A stretch of DNA of 64,000 bases from the NCBI RefSeq assembly GCF_014200725.1, contig NZ_JACHCL010000011.1:1-64000 (forward strand). The letters run 5' to 3'. The position numbers and the translations under genes were made by a program. Origin of the DNA: Janthinobacterium silvisoli. GTDB taxonomy: Bacteria; Pseudomonadota; Gammaproteobacteria; Burkholderiales; Burkholderiaceae_D. This document shows, piece by piece, positions 46,045 to 55,487 of the stretch. Under the pieces are notes generated by a model. That model made no database searches, was not told the DNA's origin, and saw nothing but the letters and a program-made list of their open reading frames with translations. Positions within the stretch are counted from its first letter, which is position 1; each line of letters opens with the position of its first letter.

Positions 46045-47193
46045 ATGTTCGGTTTTAACTTGCGTGTCGCCAAGATGATATGGACGACTTTCCTGGTCGC
46101 CCTGCTGCTGTACCTGACTTACCGTGTTGCATCGACTCTGATCGTGGTGGTGTTTGCCATTTTCTTCAGCTATCTCGTGTATCCACTGATCGAGCTGCTG
46201 GAACGGTATGGACCGAAACGGCTGCCGCGCACGGCGGCCATCGGCATCGTATTTCTCGTCGTCATCTTGCTGGTGGCGATACTGGGTTCCATCTTCGGCA
46301 CCCGTATCGAAGAGGAAGCGACCAAACTCAGCGCGCAGCTGCCGACCTTGCTCAAAGGTAGTAACTTTGCCGAGCGCATCCCTTTGCCGGAATTCATGGA
46401 ACCTTTGCGCGCCCGCCTGCTATCTTTCATTCAGGAACAATTGAGCAGCGGCACCGGCCAAGCCATGCCCCTGGCCAAGGAACTGGGCTTGACGGTGATG
46501 CATGCGGCCAGCAACCTGATCTATCTGGTGCTGGTGCCCGTGCTGAGCTTTTTGCTGATCAAGGAAGGCCCGGACATGCGCGACGGCTTGCTGTCCTTGC
46601 TGAACCGCCCCAACAAGAAACTATGGGGCGCCATCATTGAAGACCTCGACATCTTGCTGTCGCGCTATGTGCGCGCCTTGCTGCTGCTGTCGATCGCCAC
46701 CTTTATTTGCTACAGCGTGGTCTTTTCACTGATGGGCGTACCATACAGCCTGCTGCTGGCCGGCGCCGCTGCCTTGCTGGAATTCATCCCGTTTGCCGGT
46801 CCGCTGGCGGCAGCGATCCTGGCCGTCGTCGTGGCTGGCTTCAGCGGTTTCGACCACGTGTTCTGGCTGATCGGCTTTATCGCCGCCTACCGCCTGTTCC
46901 AGGATTATGTGCTTAATCCGTATCTGATGAGCGAAGGCGTGGAAGTGAGTCCGCTGATGGTGATCGTGGGCTTGCTGGCCGGCGACCAGCTCGGTGGCGT
47001 AGTCGGCATCTTCCTTTCGGTACCGGTAATGGCGGCGATCAAGATCGTCTTCGTTCGCGCCCGGGCCGCCTTGCAGCTACGCCATGATGCGATGGAGAAA
47101 GCAGAGCTGGCGGCGGCGGAAAGGCGCGCCAAAGAAGCTGAAAAAGCGGCGGCGCTGCAAGACAAGCCTGGTGGCGCCGCGCTGGATCTTTAA
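46045..47193 (+). CDS. AI-2E family transporter
   Basis: Membrane protein (382 aa) of the AI-2 exporter superfamily. About eight hydrophobic segments are seen, with the family stretch GAAALLEFIPFAGPLAAAILA and the loop FQDYVLNPYLMSEGVEVSPLMVI. Members export diverse substrates including Na+/H+ exchange or signalling molecules, so AI-2 export is not assumed. AAGGAA lies 7 nt before the ATG. The C-terminus is a charged Ala/Glu/Lys helix. The stop is only 9 bp from the stop of the convergent chemoreceptor gene. Confidence 0.88.
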   Translation: MFGFNLRVAKMIWTTFLVALLLYLTYRVASTLIVVVFAIFFSYLVYPLIELLERYGPKRLPRTAAIGIVFLVVILLVAILGSIFGTRIEEEATKLSAQLPTLLKGSNFAERIPLPEFMEPLRARLLSFIQEQLSSGTGQAMPLAKELGLTVMHAASNLIYLVLVPVLSFLLIKEGPDMRDGLLSLLNRPNKKLWGAIIEDLDILLSRYVRALLLLSIATFICYSVVFSLMGVPYSLLLAGAAALLEFIPFAGPLAAAILAVVVAGFSGFDHVFWLIGFIAAYRLFQDYVLNPYLMSEGVEVSPLMVIVGLLAGDQLGGVVGIFLSVPVMAAIKIVFVRARAALQLRHDAMEKAELAAAERRAKEAEKAAALQDKPGGAALDL

Positions 47194-47202
47194 CTTAATG
47201 CA

Positions 47203-48900
47203 TTAAAACTCTTCCCACTCGCCGCTGCTGTCGGCTACCGCTTTGGCGGCACGCTGCTTGACCGCCAGTTTTTTGGCGGGGCTGGGCAGCGGCGCACGCG
47301 GGGCTGGCGTGGTGGCTAGCGGCTTGCGCACTGCAGCTTCCACGCCGCGGTGTCCGGCGTCAACCTTGAAGATGCTGACCATCGCGGCCAGCTCTGCCGC
47401 CTGATCCTGCATCGCGGCCGAGGCAGCCGCCGCTTCTTCCACCAGCGCCGCATTCTGCTGCGTCACGGTATCCATTTCCGCCACGGCCTGGTTGATCTGG
47501 CCGATGCCCATTTCCTGCTCGCGGCCGGCAGCGCTGATCTCGGCCATGATGTCGGTCACGCGGCGGATACTGGCGACGATTTCTTCCATCGTACTGCCCG
47601 TCTGGCTGACCAGCTCGCTACCTGCATCCACGTTCTGCACCGACGCTTCGATAAGCAGCTTGATATCCTTGGCCGCACTGGCCGAGCGGTGCGCCAGGTT
47701 GCGCACTTCGGTAGCGACCACGGCAAAACCGCGCCCCTGTTCACCCGCACGCGCCGCTTCCACGGCCGCGTTCAAGGCCAGGATATTCGTCTGGAAGGCG
47801 ATGCCGTCGATCACGCCGATAATGTCGGCAATCTTTTTCGACGAGGCGCTGATGGTGCCCATGGTGGTGACTACCTGCGCCACCAGCGCACCACCCTTGA
47901 CGGCCACGTCGGAGGCGGACACAGCCAGTTGATTGGCCTGGCGCGCATTGTCCGAATTCTGCTTGACAGTCGAGGTCAGCTCTTCCAGCGAGGAAGCGGT
48001 TTCTTCCAGGCTGGACGCTTGCTGTTCCGTGCGGCTCGACAAATCAAGGTTGCCCGAAGCAATTTCATTGCTGGCTGTGGCGATCGCGCCGCTGCCATCG
48101 CGCACGCCGCGCACCGTGTTCGACAAGCGCTCCTGCATCTTCTGCAAGCCATCCAGTAATTGTCCCATTTCATCGCGGCGCGCGATGACGATGGTATTGG
48201 CCAGGTTGCCTTCGGCAATCGCGCCGAAGTGGCGCAGGGCCTGATCCAGCGGGCCAAAGATGGCGCGCAGCAAGAGCACGCTGGAGATGATGATCAACAA
48301 CACGCCGATCACCAGGCCGCCGATGGCCATCGCCACCTGACTGCGGTAACGGGCCTGGCTATCGTTATACAGTTGTTGCGCCGAGGTCAGCTGGAAATCG
48401 GTCAGCGTGACGGCAGCCGCTTCGGCTGCGCGCGACAGGGGCAGCACATCGACCATCATCATGCGGTCCACCTGCTCATTCTTTCCTTCACGCAGGGCCT
48501 TGACCATGGCCAGCAAGCCATTGTTGATGTAGTCACCGCGCTTCTTGTCCAGGTCATCGGACAAACGTTTTTCATCCGTGTTTTGCGGCAGCGCCAGATA
48601 CACTTTCCAGGCCTTGTTGGACGTCTCAACAAACTGCTCCGCGCGCCCCAGCGTATCCTTGGCATCGGGCGCGTCGGGATGGAGCAGCACCCGGTCCATC
48701 GTGAAGCGGGCGCGGCCCAGCGCAATCTGCGATTCGCCGATCGCCTGCGTGGAAGCGAGCTGGTTGGTGTACACCTCGTTCAAGCTGCCATTGGCTGCCT
48801 TCAGGCCGATGATGCTCATGGCGCCCAGGACAGCGATCAGCAGCCCCAGCACAGTCATGGTGACGATCAGGCGCATCTTTATTGTAATTCTGGAGAACAT
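47203..48900 (-). CDS. methyl-accepting chemotaxis protein (4HB_MCP type)
   Basis: Chemoreceptor of 565 aa. Two transmembrane segments (about 9-30 and 190-212) flank a helical periplasmic domain of the four-helix-bundle type. A HAMP domain follows (about 213-265), then the signalling domain with the hairpin tip [20 protein letters not shown]. The C-terminus GEWEEF fits the xWxxF tether that binds CheR/CheB. The frame is open 9 codons upstream, but AGGAA precedes the ATG at 48900. The ligand is unknown. Confidence 0.92.
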   Translation of the reverse strand: MFSRITIKMRLIVTMTVLGLLIAVLGAMSIIGLKAANGSLNEVYTNQLASTQAIGESQIALGRARFTMDRVLLHPDAPDAKDTLGRAEQFVETSNKAWKVYLALPQNTDEKRLSDDLDKKRGDYINNGLLAMVKALREGKNEQVDRMMMVDVLPLSRAAEAAAVTLTDFQLTSAQQLYNDSQARYRSQVAMAIGGLVIGVLLIIISSVLLLRAIFGPLDQALRHFGAIAEGNLANTIVIARRDEMGQLLDGLQKMQERLSNTVRGVRDGSGAIATASNEIASGNLDLSSRTEQQASSLEETASSLEELTSTVKQNSDNARQANQLAVSASDVAVKGGALVAQVVTTMGTISASSKKIADIIGVIDGIAFQTNILALNAAVEAARAGEQGRGFAVVATEVRNLAHRSASAAKDIKLLIEASVQNVDAGSELVSQTGSTMEEIVASIRRVTDIMAEISAAGREQEMGIGQINQAVAEMDTVTQQNAALVEEAAAASAAMQDQAAELAAMVSIFKVDAGHRGVEAAVRKPLATTPAPRAPLPSPAKKLAVKQRAAKAVADSSGEWEEF

Positions 48901-49243
48901 GCAATTTTTCCTAGGGTAAGGGCGCAACTATCCCCGCGTTTCTCCAGCAAAAAAGAAACGTCAAATGGACGAGGATTTGAATGACTTGTTCAGGGCAAAC
49001 ACCGGTCGATGGAGCGTCTGCGGCAGCAGGGGGAAAGGCGGCCCGCTCAGATCGATAAGGAGAAAAATCAGGGTAACGGGGTAGAGGTTGACCCGGTTTT
49101 TATTTCCTGATTTCAAGATACAGGGAAACATTATCAGTAGCAATATTCACCATCAATTTTCACACATTGTCACACTAGACTGATGTTTTTTAAGCAGAAT
49201 GGCGCTCCGGGGTCGTAGCGGAACGCCATTTATGCTATTTAAA
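48901..49243. other. gene-free stretch upstream of the chemoreceptor gene
   Basis: No gene is seen. It must hold the chemoreceptor promoter; neither a clear sigma70 nor sigma28 match was found. An imperfect hairpin at 49199-49229 follows the transporter gene. Confidence 0.5.
49199..49229 (-). terminator. possible terminator hairpin after the DMT transporter gene
   Basis: ATGGCGCTCCG (49199-49209) and CGGAACGCCAT (49219-49229) pair with one mismatch around a 9-nt loop, 15 bp after the transporter stop. No strong T run follows, so it may not act alone. Confidence 0.35.
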
Positions 49244-50170
49244 TTAAAACGTGCTTTGCTGAACACCCGATACGTTTGCGCGCCGCGCAAACAAGGGTTG
49301 CTGCACCGTTTGCGCCAGCAGCACGCCCAGCAGCGAGATGCCGCCACCGATCAAATGATAGCCACGCATGCTTTCATGTAACCAGACGATGGCCAGTAAT
49401 GCCGTCAGTATGGGCAACAGATTAACGTAGATGCTGCAACGGTTGGGGCCCAGCAACTTCACGCCCTGTATCCACAGAAACGATAAAACAATGGACGAGC
49501 CTATGCCCGCGTAGGCGATCAGCGGCAAGGTGGTGGCGTCGAGCGCGGCATGGCCAGCCGGCAGCAGCAGGAAAAACGGCAGCATGCACAACAGCGCTGC
49601 CAGCGCCTGGCAATAAATCATTTGCCAGGGTGGCACGGATAAACGCCAGCGGCGCAGCAAGACACCGTACAGGGCAAAGATCAAGGTGGCCAGCAGCATC
49701 AGTCCATCACCCGCATGCACGCCTTCGTGCAGCAGCGCCAGCACATCGCCGCGTCCGACCAGGTACAGCAAACCGCCAAACGACAGCAGGCCGCCGGCCG
49801 CCATGCCGACCGTCAGGCGCTCGCCCAGCAGCAGCACGCTGAGGATGGCTGTCATCAAGGGCGCCAGGGCCGTGACGATGGCCATATTGGTGGCAGTGGT
49901 GCTATCGGCCGCCCGGTAAGACAAGCTCTGGAACAGCGCCATCGACATCAGGCCGCAGACGGCCAGCTGCCACCACTGGCGGCAGATCGCGGCACGGTTG
50001 GACCACAGCGGGCGGATGATGAAGGGCGTCATTACCAGCAACACCAGCACCAGCCGGTAAAAGGTGATGGCCGTGGGGGCGATGCTGGCGGCGGCCAGCT
50101 TGGACACGACCACATTGCCGGCCCACAGCAACATGGCAAGGAAGGGATATATATATGCACGGACAGGCAT
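49244..50170 (-). CDS. DMT (EamA) family transporter
   Basis: Membrane protein of 308 aa with ten predicted hydrophobic segments in two EamA repeats (WAGNVVVSKLAAASIAPTAI in the first; AGIGSSIVLSFLWIQGVKLL in the second). It is a likely metabolite or drug exporter. The frame is open for 11 codons more, but GGAG sits 7 nt before the ATG at 50170. It is divergent from an AraC gene 97 bp away, which probably controls it. Confidence 0.88.
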   Translation of the reverse strand: MPVRAYIYPFLAMLLWAGNVVVSKLAAASIAPTAITFYRLVLVLLVMTPFIIRPLWSNRAAICRQWWQLAVCGLMSMALFQSLSYRAADSTTATNMAIVTALAPLMTAILSVLLLGERLTVGMAAGGLLSFGGLLYLVGRGDVLALLHEGVHAGDGLMLLATLIFALYGVLLRRWRLSVPPWQMIYCQALAALLCMLPFFLLLPAGHAALDATTLPLIAYAGIGSSIVLSFLWIQGVKLLGPNRCSIYVNLLPILTALLAIVWLHESMRGYHLIGGGISLLGVLLAQTVQQPLFARRANVSGVQQSTF

Positions 50171-50266
50171 TGTCAGGCTCCAGGAATAATGGAAAACCAT
50201 CATGCCGCAACCGTGGCGCGCCTTCTCGCGTTAAGATGTCTACACCTATCGCAAAAGTGACATATC

Positions 50267-51073
50267 GTGCAAATTGCTGATTACCAAGTCCTGATCCCCG
50301 TGAACACGCGTGCCATGGCGCTGGCTGTCGATTATCCGCATGGCCACGTGATTTCCGTGCACCGGCATACGCATGCACAGCTGATCTATGCCACCGATGG
50401 CGTGATGACCATCGCAACGCAAGACGGCCGCTGGGTGGTGCCACCCACGCGCGGCGTGTGGCTGCAGGCGGGCGTGGAACACCAGATACGCATGAGTGGC
50501 GAGGTCAAGATGCGCACGGTGTTCGTCGATTGCGCCCACTCCCCCTTGTTGCCGCGCCATAGCTGCGTGCTGGAGGTCAGCCCCCTGCTGCGCCAGCTGA
50601 TCCTGGCGGCCATCGATATCGTGCCCGGCTTCACGGAAGGGGGCCGCGACTGGCATTTGCTGCAACTGCTGTTGCACGAACTCGACAGCCTGCCCGTGCT
50701 GCCCCTGTATTTGCCGGTGCCGACCGACCCGCGCCTGCGCAGCGTGTGCAGCGAGCTGATGGCCAGGCCGGGCGAGCATGCGACGGTGGATGACTGGGCC
50801 GGGCAACTGGGCATTACCGCGCGCAGCCTGCACCGCTTATTCCAGAAACAGACGGGCATGCGCTTTGGTCACTGGCGCCAGCAGGCAAGATTGCTGCGGG
50901 CGCTCGAGCAACTGGCGCGCGGCGGCAAGGTGATCGACGTGGCGCTGGACAATGGCTACACCAGCCAGAGCGCATTTGCTGCCATGTTCAAAAAGCATTT
51001 CGGCACCACGCCGACGGCGTTTTACCAGCCGACCTCCTCCGTAGCCAAAAAAAATGCTGCTATGCATCAATAA
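50267..51073 (+). CDS. AraC family transcriptional regulator (cupin sensor)
   Basis: Regulator of 268 aa. The N-terminal cupin part has HRHTHAQLIYATDGVMTI and PPTRGVWLQAGVEHQI; the C-terminal helix-turn-helix pair follows (ATVDDWAGQLGITARSLHRLFQ; VIDVALDNGYTSQSAFAAMF). It begins with GTG (M-Q-I-A-D-Y); no ATG is available in frame. It is divergent from the DMT transporter gene, a common regulator-exporter arrangement. Confidence 0.88.
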   Translation: MQIADYQVLIPVNTRAMALAVDYPHGHVISVHRHTHAQLIYATDGVMTIATQDGRWVVPPTRGVWLQAGVEHQIRMSGEVKMRTVFVDCAHSPLLPRHSCVLEVSPLLRQLILAAIDIVPGFTEGGRDWHLLQLLLHELDSLPVLPLYLPVPTDPRLRSVCSELMARPGEHATVDDWAGQLGITARSLHRLFQKQTGMRFGHWRQQARLLRALEQLARGGKVIDVALDNGYTSQSAFAAMFKKHFGTTPTAFYQPTSSVAKKNAAMHQ

Positions 51074-51165
51074 ACATGGGCGATTGCCGAAGCGCTTGAT
51101 ATCATCGCAAGCCTGATGAACCGCACCCATCCCGGTGACGGTTTCCCCCTTCTTTCGGCACCAAC

Positions 51166-51765
51166 ATGACACAGAATTTCTTCCAGACCTTTATTTTGCT
51201 CTTGCTCGTTACCGATCCGTTCGGCAATGTTTCCCTTTTCGTCAATGCCTTGAAACGTGTTCCTGTCGAGCGCCGCTGGAAAGTTGTCGTGCGCGAATGC
51301 ATGATCGCCTTCGGTATCTTGCTGTTGTTTATGTTCTTTGGCCGCCACTTCCTGAAAGCCATGCAATTGTCGGAAGTCGCGCTGCGCATCGGCGGCGGCG
51401 TGATCCTGTTCCTGATCGCCATGCGCATGGTGTTTCCGCAACCGAGCAATGGCAATAACGACCACGACATCGGCGACGAACCGTTCATCGTGCCGCTGGC
51501 CATTCCCGCGCTGGCTGGCCCTTCCGCGCTGGCGACCGTACTGCTGTTTTCCTCGCATGAAATGAGCGAAGTGGTCGCCCACGTGGCGGGCCTGACGGCA
51601 GTGGCCATGGTCTGGCTGGCCGTCTTCCTGTGCGCCGAACGATTGCAACGGGCGCTGGGTCCGCGCGTGATGACCGCTTTCGAGCGCCTGATGGGCTTGA
51701 TCCTGACGGCGATGGCGATCGAAATGCTGCTGGCCGGCATACGCGTCTTCCTGAAATCCGTCTGA
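51166..51765 (+). CDS. MarC family membrane protein
   Basis: Inner-membrane protein (199 aa) of the MarC family (UPF0056), with six hydrophobic segments and the typical LLVTDPFGNVSLFVNALK and VPLAIPALAGPSALATVLL. The family function is unknown; early claims of a multidrug role were withdrawn. Single gene, followed by a hairpin-forming element. Confidence 0.9.
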   Translation: MTQNFFQTFILLLLVTDPFGNVSLFVNALKRVPVERRWKVVVRECMIAFGILLLFMFFGRHFLKAMQLSEVALRIGGGVILFLIAMRMVFPQPSNGNNDHDIGDEPFIVPLAIPALAGPSALATVLLFSSHEMSEVVAHVAGLTAVAMVWLAVFLCAERLQRALGPRVMTAFERLMGLILTAMAIEMLLAGIRVFLKSV

Positions 51766-51766
51766 T

Positions 51767-51886
51767 AACGCCTATCAAAACCTACTGCGCGTCGCGATTT
51801 GCAGCCTGCGATGCTCACTGTGCCTGCGCACAGTTCCGCTTCTCAGCCGCAACTAGCTTCCGCTCGCTACGGTTTTGTTAGGCGTT
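51767..51886. repeat. 120-bp imperfect palindrome, candidate dispersed repeat or bidirectional terminator
   Basis: Outer arms AACGCCTATCAAAACC (51767-51782) and GGTTTTGTTAGGCGTT (51871-51886) pair at 15 of 16 positions. Near the centre ACTGTG (51817-51822) and CACAGT (51829-51834) form a perfect stem with a 6-nt loop. The intervening parts also pair in places. It fills almost the whole gap between the convergent marC and MFS genes. The look is that of a REP/MITE-like intergenic element; a second copy was not found in the window. Confidence 0.6.
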
Positions 51887-51910
51887 GTAAGACTACGCGA
51901 TACCGATCGA

Positions 51911-53095
51911 CTATTCCGCCGTCCCAAGCATCTGCAGGGACGGCACCCGGTAGCGCCAGGCCTTGAACACGATCACCACCAGCGCCAGCACGGCAAACAG
52001 CACGCCGCTGGCGATCGCCCCCTGCATGCCGTAGCGGGCAATCGCCATACCACCGGCCAGCGCGCCCACCGTCACGCCCAGGTTGATGGCGGCGATATAC
52101 ACGCCGATGGCAAACGCGGGCGCTTCCTGCGCTTCGCCGCTGAGCCACACTTGCGTGACGATCAGCCCGCTTGTATGGGCCGCGCCCCAGAACAGCGCCA
52201 GCACGGCCAAACCAGCCCAGCCCATGTCCGCTCCCGCATAGCGGTATAGCAGCCCATATGCCAGGCCCAGCAGGATCGGCTGCAACAGCACCGTGCGCAA
52301 TACGTGCATGCCCAGCAAACGGCCCGCCAGCAAGTTGCCAGCCACGCCGCCCACCCCAAATACCACCAGGATCAAGCCCGTCTGGCGCGCACTCAAGCCC
52401 GTCACCTGCTCCAGGTAGGCGGCTGCATACGCATACACGGAAAACATGGCGGCAAACACCAGCACGGCAGCGATGATATTGAGCCATAGCGCGCCCTTGC
52501 GCAGGATGGCCAGCTGGTGGCCATAGGCCATGGGTTTTTCCTGAGGCGCATCGGGTAGATAACGCCACACTCCCAGCGCGGCAAGCGCATTGACCAGGGC
52601 GCAGGCGAGGAACGATGCCTCATAACCATACTGGGCCGCAATCCAGGTGGTGAGCGGAATACCCAGCACCATGCCCAGGCTGGTACCGACAAAGGCATGC
52701 GCACTGGCCCGCGCCGCTTGCTGCGGCGGATACAGGGTCGCAGCCGCTACCATCGCCAGCGAAAAATACACAGGGTGAAACAGCGCCGGCACCATGCGCA
52801 GCGCCAGCAACCATTCAAAACGGGGCGCATACGCTGAAATCAGGCTGGTCAGCGCAAACACGCACAGCGAGACCAGCAGCACGCGCTTGCGGCGCCAGCG
52901 CGTGGCCAGCAAGACCAGGAAAGGACCACCCACCGCGATCACCAGTGCAAACAGGCTGACCAGCCAGCCGGCTTGCGCGGCCGTCACCTGGAAACGCTGC
53001 ATAATCATCGGCAAGATACCGACCACGCCAAACTCGATGCAATACAGGCCAAACAAGCCCAGCGCGAGAAAAACAATCGGCTGCGGGCGCATCAT
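51911..53095 (-). CDS. MFS transporter
   Basis: Twelve-segment major facilitator of 394 aa, of the drug or sugar efflux type (YdhP/AraJ-like). Family stretches are LGLFGLYCIEFGVVGILPMI, the loop RWRRKRVLL between segments 2 and 3, and AFVGTSLGMVLGIPLTTWIA for motif C. The ATG at 53095 overlaps the stop of the serine hydrolase gene (ATGA), so the two are co-translated. The longer frame to 53128 has no support. Confidence 0.88.
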   Translation of the reverse strand: MMRPQPIVFLALGLFGLYCIEFGVVGILPMIMQRFQVTAAQAGWLVSLFALVIAVGGPFLVLLATRWRRKRVLLVSLCVFALTSLISAYAPRFEWLLALRMVPALFHPVYFSLAMVAAATLYPPQQAARASAHAFVGTSLGMVLGIPLTTWIAAQYGYEASFLACALVNALAALGVWRYLPDAPQEKPMAYGHQLAILRKGALWLNIIAAVLVFAAMFSVYAYAAAYLEQVTGLSARQTGLILVVFGVGGVAGNLLAGRLLGMHVLRTVLLQPILLGLAYGLLYRYAGADMGWAGLAVLALFWGAAHTSGLIVTQVWLSGEAQEAPAFAIGVYIAAINLGVTVGALAGGMAIARYGMQGAIASGVLFAVLALVVIVFKAWRYRVPSLQMLGTAE

Positions 53096-54273
53096 GGTTT
53101 TTCCTGCACGCCATACACAGCCTGGCACAGTTCCCCTACGAACGCTCCCGCCATGCCTTCGAGCGCCGTATTGGTGAACGCCACCACCGATAACTCACGG
53201 GCAGGATCGACAAACCACGAATGGCCATAGGTGCCGCCCATGCGCCAGGTACCGGCCGCCTCCGGCGTGGCCGCCAAATGCGGATAGTTCAGCACGGTAA
53301 AGCCCAGGCCGAAACCACGGCCGGGCCAGAATGGCAGTTCAAAGTGACTCGTCTGGCTGGCGCCCAATTGCTCGACCAGGCTGGACGGCAACAAGGGCGC
53401 GCCACCCAGGCGCAGCGTTTCCAGCAAGCGCATGAAATCATCGGCTGAACCTACCATGCCGGCCCCACCCGAAGCATGGGCTTGTTCATTCAGGGCGCGC
53501 GCCGGCGACAAGCGAAAGCCCGCCATGCCATCCAGGAACGGTAAATGATCGTCGCCCACATCCAATAAGCGGCGCGGCTGCGCATCGGGCGCCGTACGGT
53601 CGGCATAGGCTACCGCCAGGCGCGCCGGGTCCACGGCGATAAAACCTGTGTCGTGCATGGCCAGCGGCGCCGTCACCAGAGAGCGCACCGCCTGCGCCAG
53701 TGGCAAGCCGCTGGCGTGCTCGATCACGGCGCCCAGCACATCGGTGGCGATCGAATACGCCCAGCGCTCACCCGGTGCATAAGCCAGCGGCACGCTGGCC
53801 AGGCGGCGCAGATTATCTTCCAGCGTCATGACAGCCGCATCCATGCCGTCCGACACGCCCGCCTGCGCATACGGGCCACCGGGCGGCTGGAAAAAGCCAT
53901 AGTCCAGGCCTGCCGTATGCGTGAGCAAATGGCGCACGGTGATCTGCGCCACGGCGCCGTCAGGCTGGCGCGGCTGGAAATACGGCAGCCAGCGGGCCAC
54001 CAGGTCATCGAGACCCAAACGGCCCTGGCCCACCAGCGCCAGCGCGGCGGTCGAGACGATGGGTTTGCTGACAGACGCCAGGCGGAACAGCGCATCGCCG
54101 CGCATGGGAAGTTGCGCTTCACGGTCCAGGTAACCGGCGGCACGCCGGTAAATTTCGCGGCCCTGGTGGCGCACCAGCACTACCGCGCCCACCAGGCGCT
54201 GCTGCTGCACGACGGTATCGAGCAGGGTATCGATGCGGGATGACAGATTGACGGGAGAAAGATCGATGGTCAT
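53092..54273 (-). CDS. serine hydrolase, class C beta-lactamase-like
   Basis: Protein of 393 aa of the beta-lactamase/D-Ala-D-Ala carboxypeptidase superfamily. The catalytic tetrad is S67-V-S-K70 (FRLASVSKPI), the Tyr is in RWAYSIATDVLG, and the third motif near GTYGHSWFVDP. No signal peptide is visible, so it is probably a cytoplasmic esterase and not a true beta-lactamase. The frame is open far upstream (to 55212), but that part overlaps a LysR gene on the other strand and is not coding. It is coupled to the MFS gene and divergent from the LysR gene. Confidence 0.88.
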   Translation of the reverse strand: MTIDLSPVNLSSRIDTLLDTVVQQQRLVGAVVLVRHQGREIYRRAAGYLDREAQLPMRGDALFRLASVSKPIVSTAALALVGQGRLGLDDLVARWLPYFQPRQPDGAVAQITVRHLLTHTAGLDYGFFQPPGGPYAQAGVSDGMDAAVMTLEDNLRRLASVPLAYAPGERWAYSIATDVLGAVIEHASGLPLAQAVRSLVTAPLAMHDTGFIAVDPARLAVAYADRTAPDAQPRRLLDVGDDHLPFLDGMAGFRLSPARALNEQAHASGGAGMVGSADDFMRLLETLRLGGAPLLPSSLVEQLGASQTSHFELPFWPGRGFGLGFTVLNYPHLAATPEAAGTWRMGGTYGHSWFVDPARELSVVAFTNTALEGMAGAFVGELCQAVYGVQEKP

Positions 54274-54307
54274 GACTAGCCTTGTAAAAGTACAGGCTGA
54301 CAGCGTA

Positions 54308-54343
54308 AAACTATCGTCATCAAAGAAAAATGGGCTATAGTTT
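54308..54343. promoter_or_regulatory. inverted repeat in the hydrolase/LysR divergent region
   Basis: AAACTAT (54308-54314) and ATAGTTT (54337-54343) are perfect inverted arms 22 nt apart, in the 111-bp gap between the divergent genes. Candidate LysR binding sites. Confidence 0.35.
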
Positions 54344-54384
54344 CTTTCACAGCGGACGTTGACATCCGCAATCGAAAGAACACA

Positions 54385-55275
54385 TTGGATAATCTGGCAG
54401 GGTTCACGGCTTTCGTGCAGGCGGCGGAAACGCGCAGTTTCGTGGCGGCCGGGCGCGTGCTGGGCATCTCGGCGTCGGCCATCGGCAAGAGCATAGCGCG
54501 GCTGGAAGAGCGCCTCGGCGTACGCCTGTTTCACCGCAATACGCGCAGCATCACGCTGACCAGCGAAGGCAGTGTGTTCCTGGAACGTTGCCGGCGCATC
54601 CTCGGCGAAATCGAAGCGGCCGAGCTGGAACTGTCGAACAGCAAGAATGCGCCGCAGGGGCGTTTGAAAGTGAGCCTGCCGCTGGTGGGCAGCTTGCTCA
54701 ATCCCGTGCTGGCAGCCTTCGCCCACGCTTATCCGCAAGTGGAACTGGAGCTCGATTTTACGGACCGCCGGGTCGACGTGATCGAGGAAGGCTATGACGC
54801 CGTGGTGCGGGCCGGCGAAAGCGCCGACAGCCGTTTGATGAGCCGGCAACTGGGCCTGTTCCAGCTGCAGCTCGTGGCCTCGCCCGCCTACCTGGCCCGG
54901 CATGGCGCGCCAGCCGCGCCGGCAGACCTGGCCCGGCACACTTGTTTGCTGTATAAATTTCCCAGCAGCGGCAAGATCGAAGCCTGGCCGCTGCCGGCAT
55001 GGAGCGGCTTGCTGGCGGCTGGCTTGCCCACCGTTCTCAGCTGCAACAATGTCGAGACTTTGCTGCACTTTGCCGAAAGCGGCCTGGGGATCGCCGCCCT
55101 GCCCGACTTTGCCGTGCGCGCCGCGCGCGAGGCCGGCCGCCTGTTGCCCGTGCTGGCGCAGCATACGCAGCACACCGGCGCTTTCCGCATCCTGTGGCCC
55201 GGCAGCCGCCATGTGTCACCCAAGCTGCGCGCCTTGATCGACTTCCTGGCGGAGCACGTTTTCCAAAAAGGCTGA
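54385..55275 (+). CDS. LysR family transcriptional regulator
   Basis: Regulator of 296 aa; helix-turn-helix FVAAGRVLGISASAIGKSIARLEERLGVRLFHR near the N-terminus is seen in two parts, and the substrate-binding domain follows from about residue 90. It starts with TTG after GAAAGAA. Divergent position suggests that it controls the hydrolase-MFS pair. Confidence 0.88.
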   Translation: MDNLAGFTAFVQAAETRSFVAAGRVLGISASAIGKSIARLEERLGVRLFHRNTRSITLTSEGSVFLERCRRILGEIEAAELELSNSKNAPQGRLKVSLPLVGSLLNPVLAAFAHAYPQVELELDFTDRRVDVIEEGYDAVVRAGESADSRLMSRQLGLFQLQLVASPAYLARHGAPAAPADLARHTCLLYKFPSSGKIEAWPLPAWSGLLAAGLPTVLSCNNVETLLHFAESGLGIAALPDFAVRAAREAGRLLPVLAQHTQHTGAFRILWPGSRHVSPKLRALIDFLAEHVFQKG

Positions 55276-55487
55276 GTTCGCTTCAGCACCTCTCTCGTTG
55301 TTTCCATACGACAAGCTATTTCATTTGCTGCCGATCTTCCAATTTTTATTAGATTGACAGCAATTAACAGTATTGCCACACGGAATTTTCAGGAACAATT
55401 ATGGCCTGGCCTCGCTACGTATAAACCCGTAGCGCCCTGGCGTCACAAGCAGGTATTCCTCTTTATTCCAGAAACACGAAAGCAATC

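Noticed and set aside
54274-55212. Upstream extension of the serine hydrolase frame on the minus strand
   Set aside because: It overlaps the LysR gene on the other strand, has biased shadow composition, and lacks any family match; the hydrolase domain begins at 54273.
55276-55487. Sigma28 or sigma70 promoter for the second chemoreceptor
   Set aside because: TTGACA occurs at 55354-55359, but no -10 lies at the right distance and no sigma28 consensus is seen.
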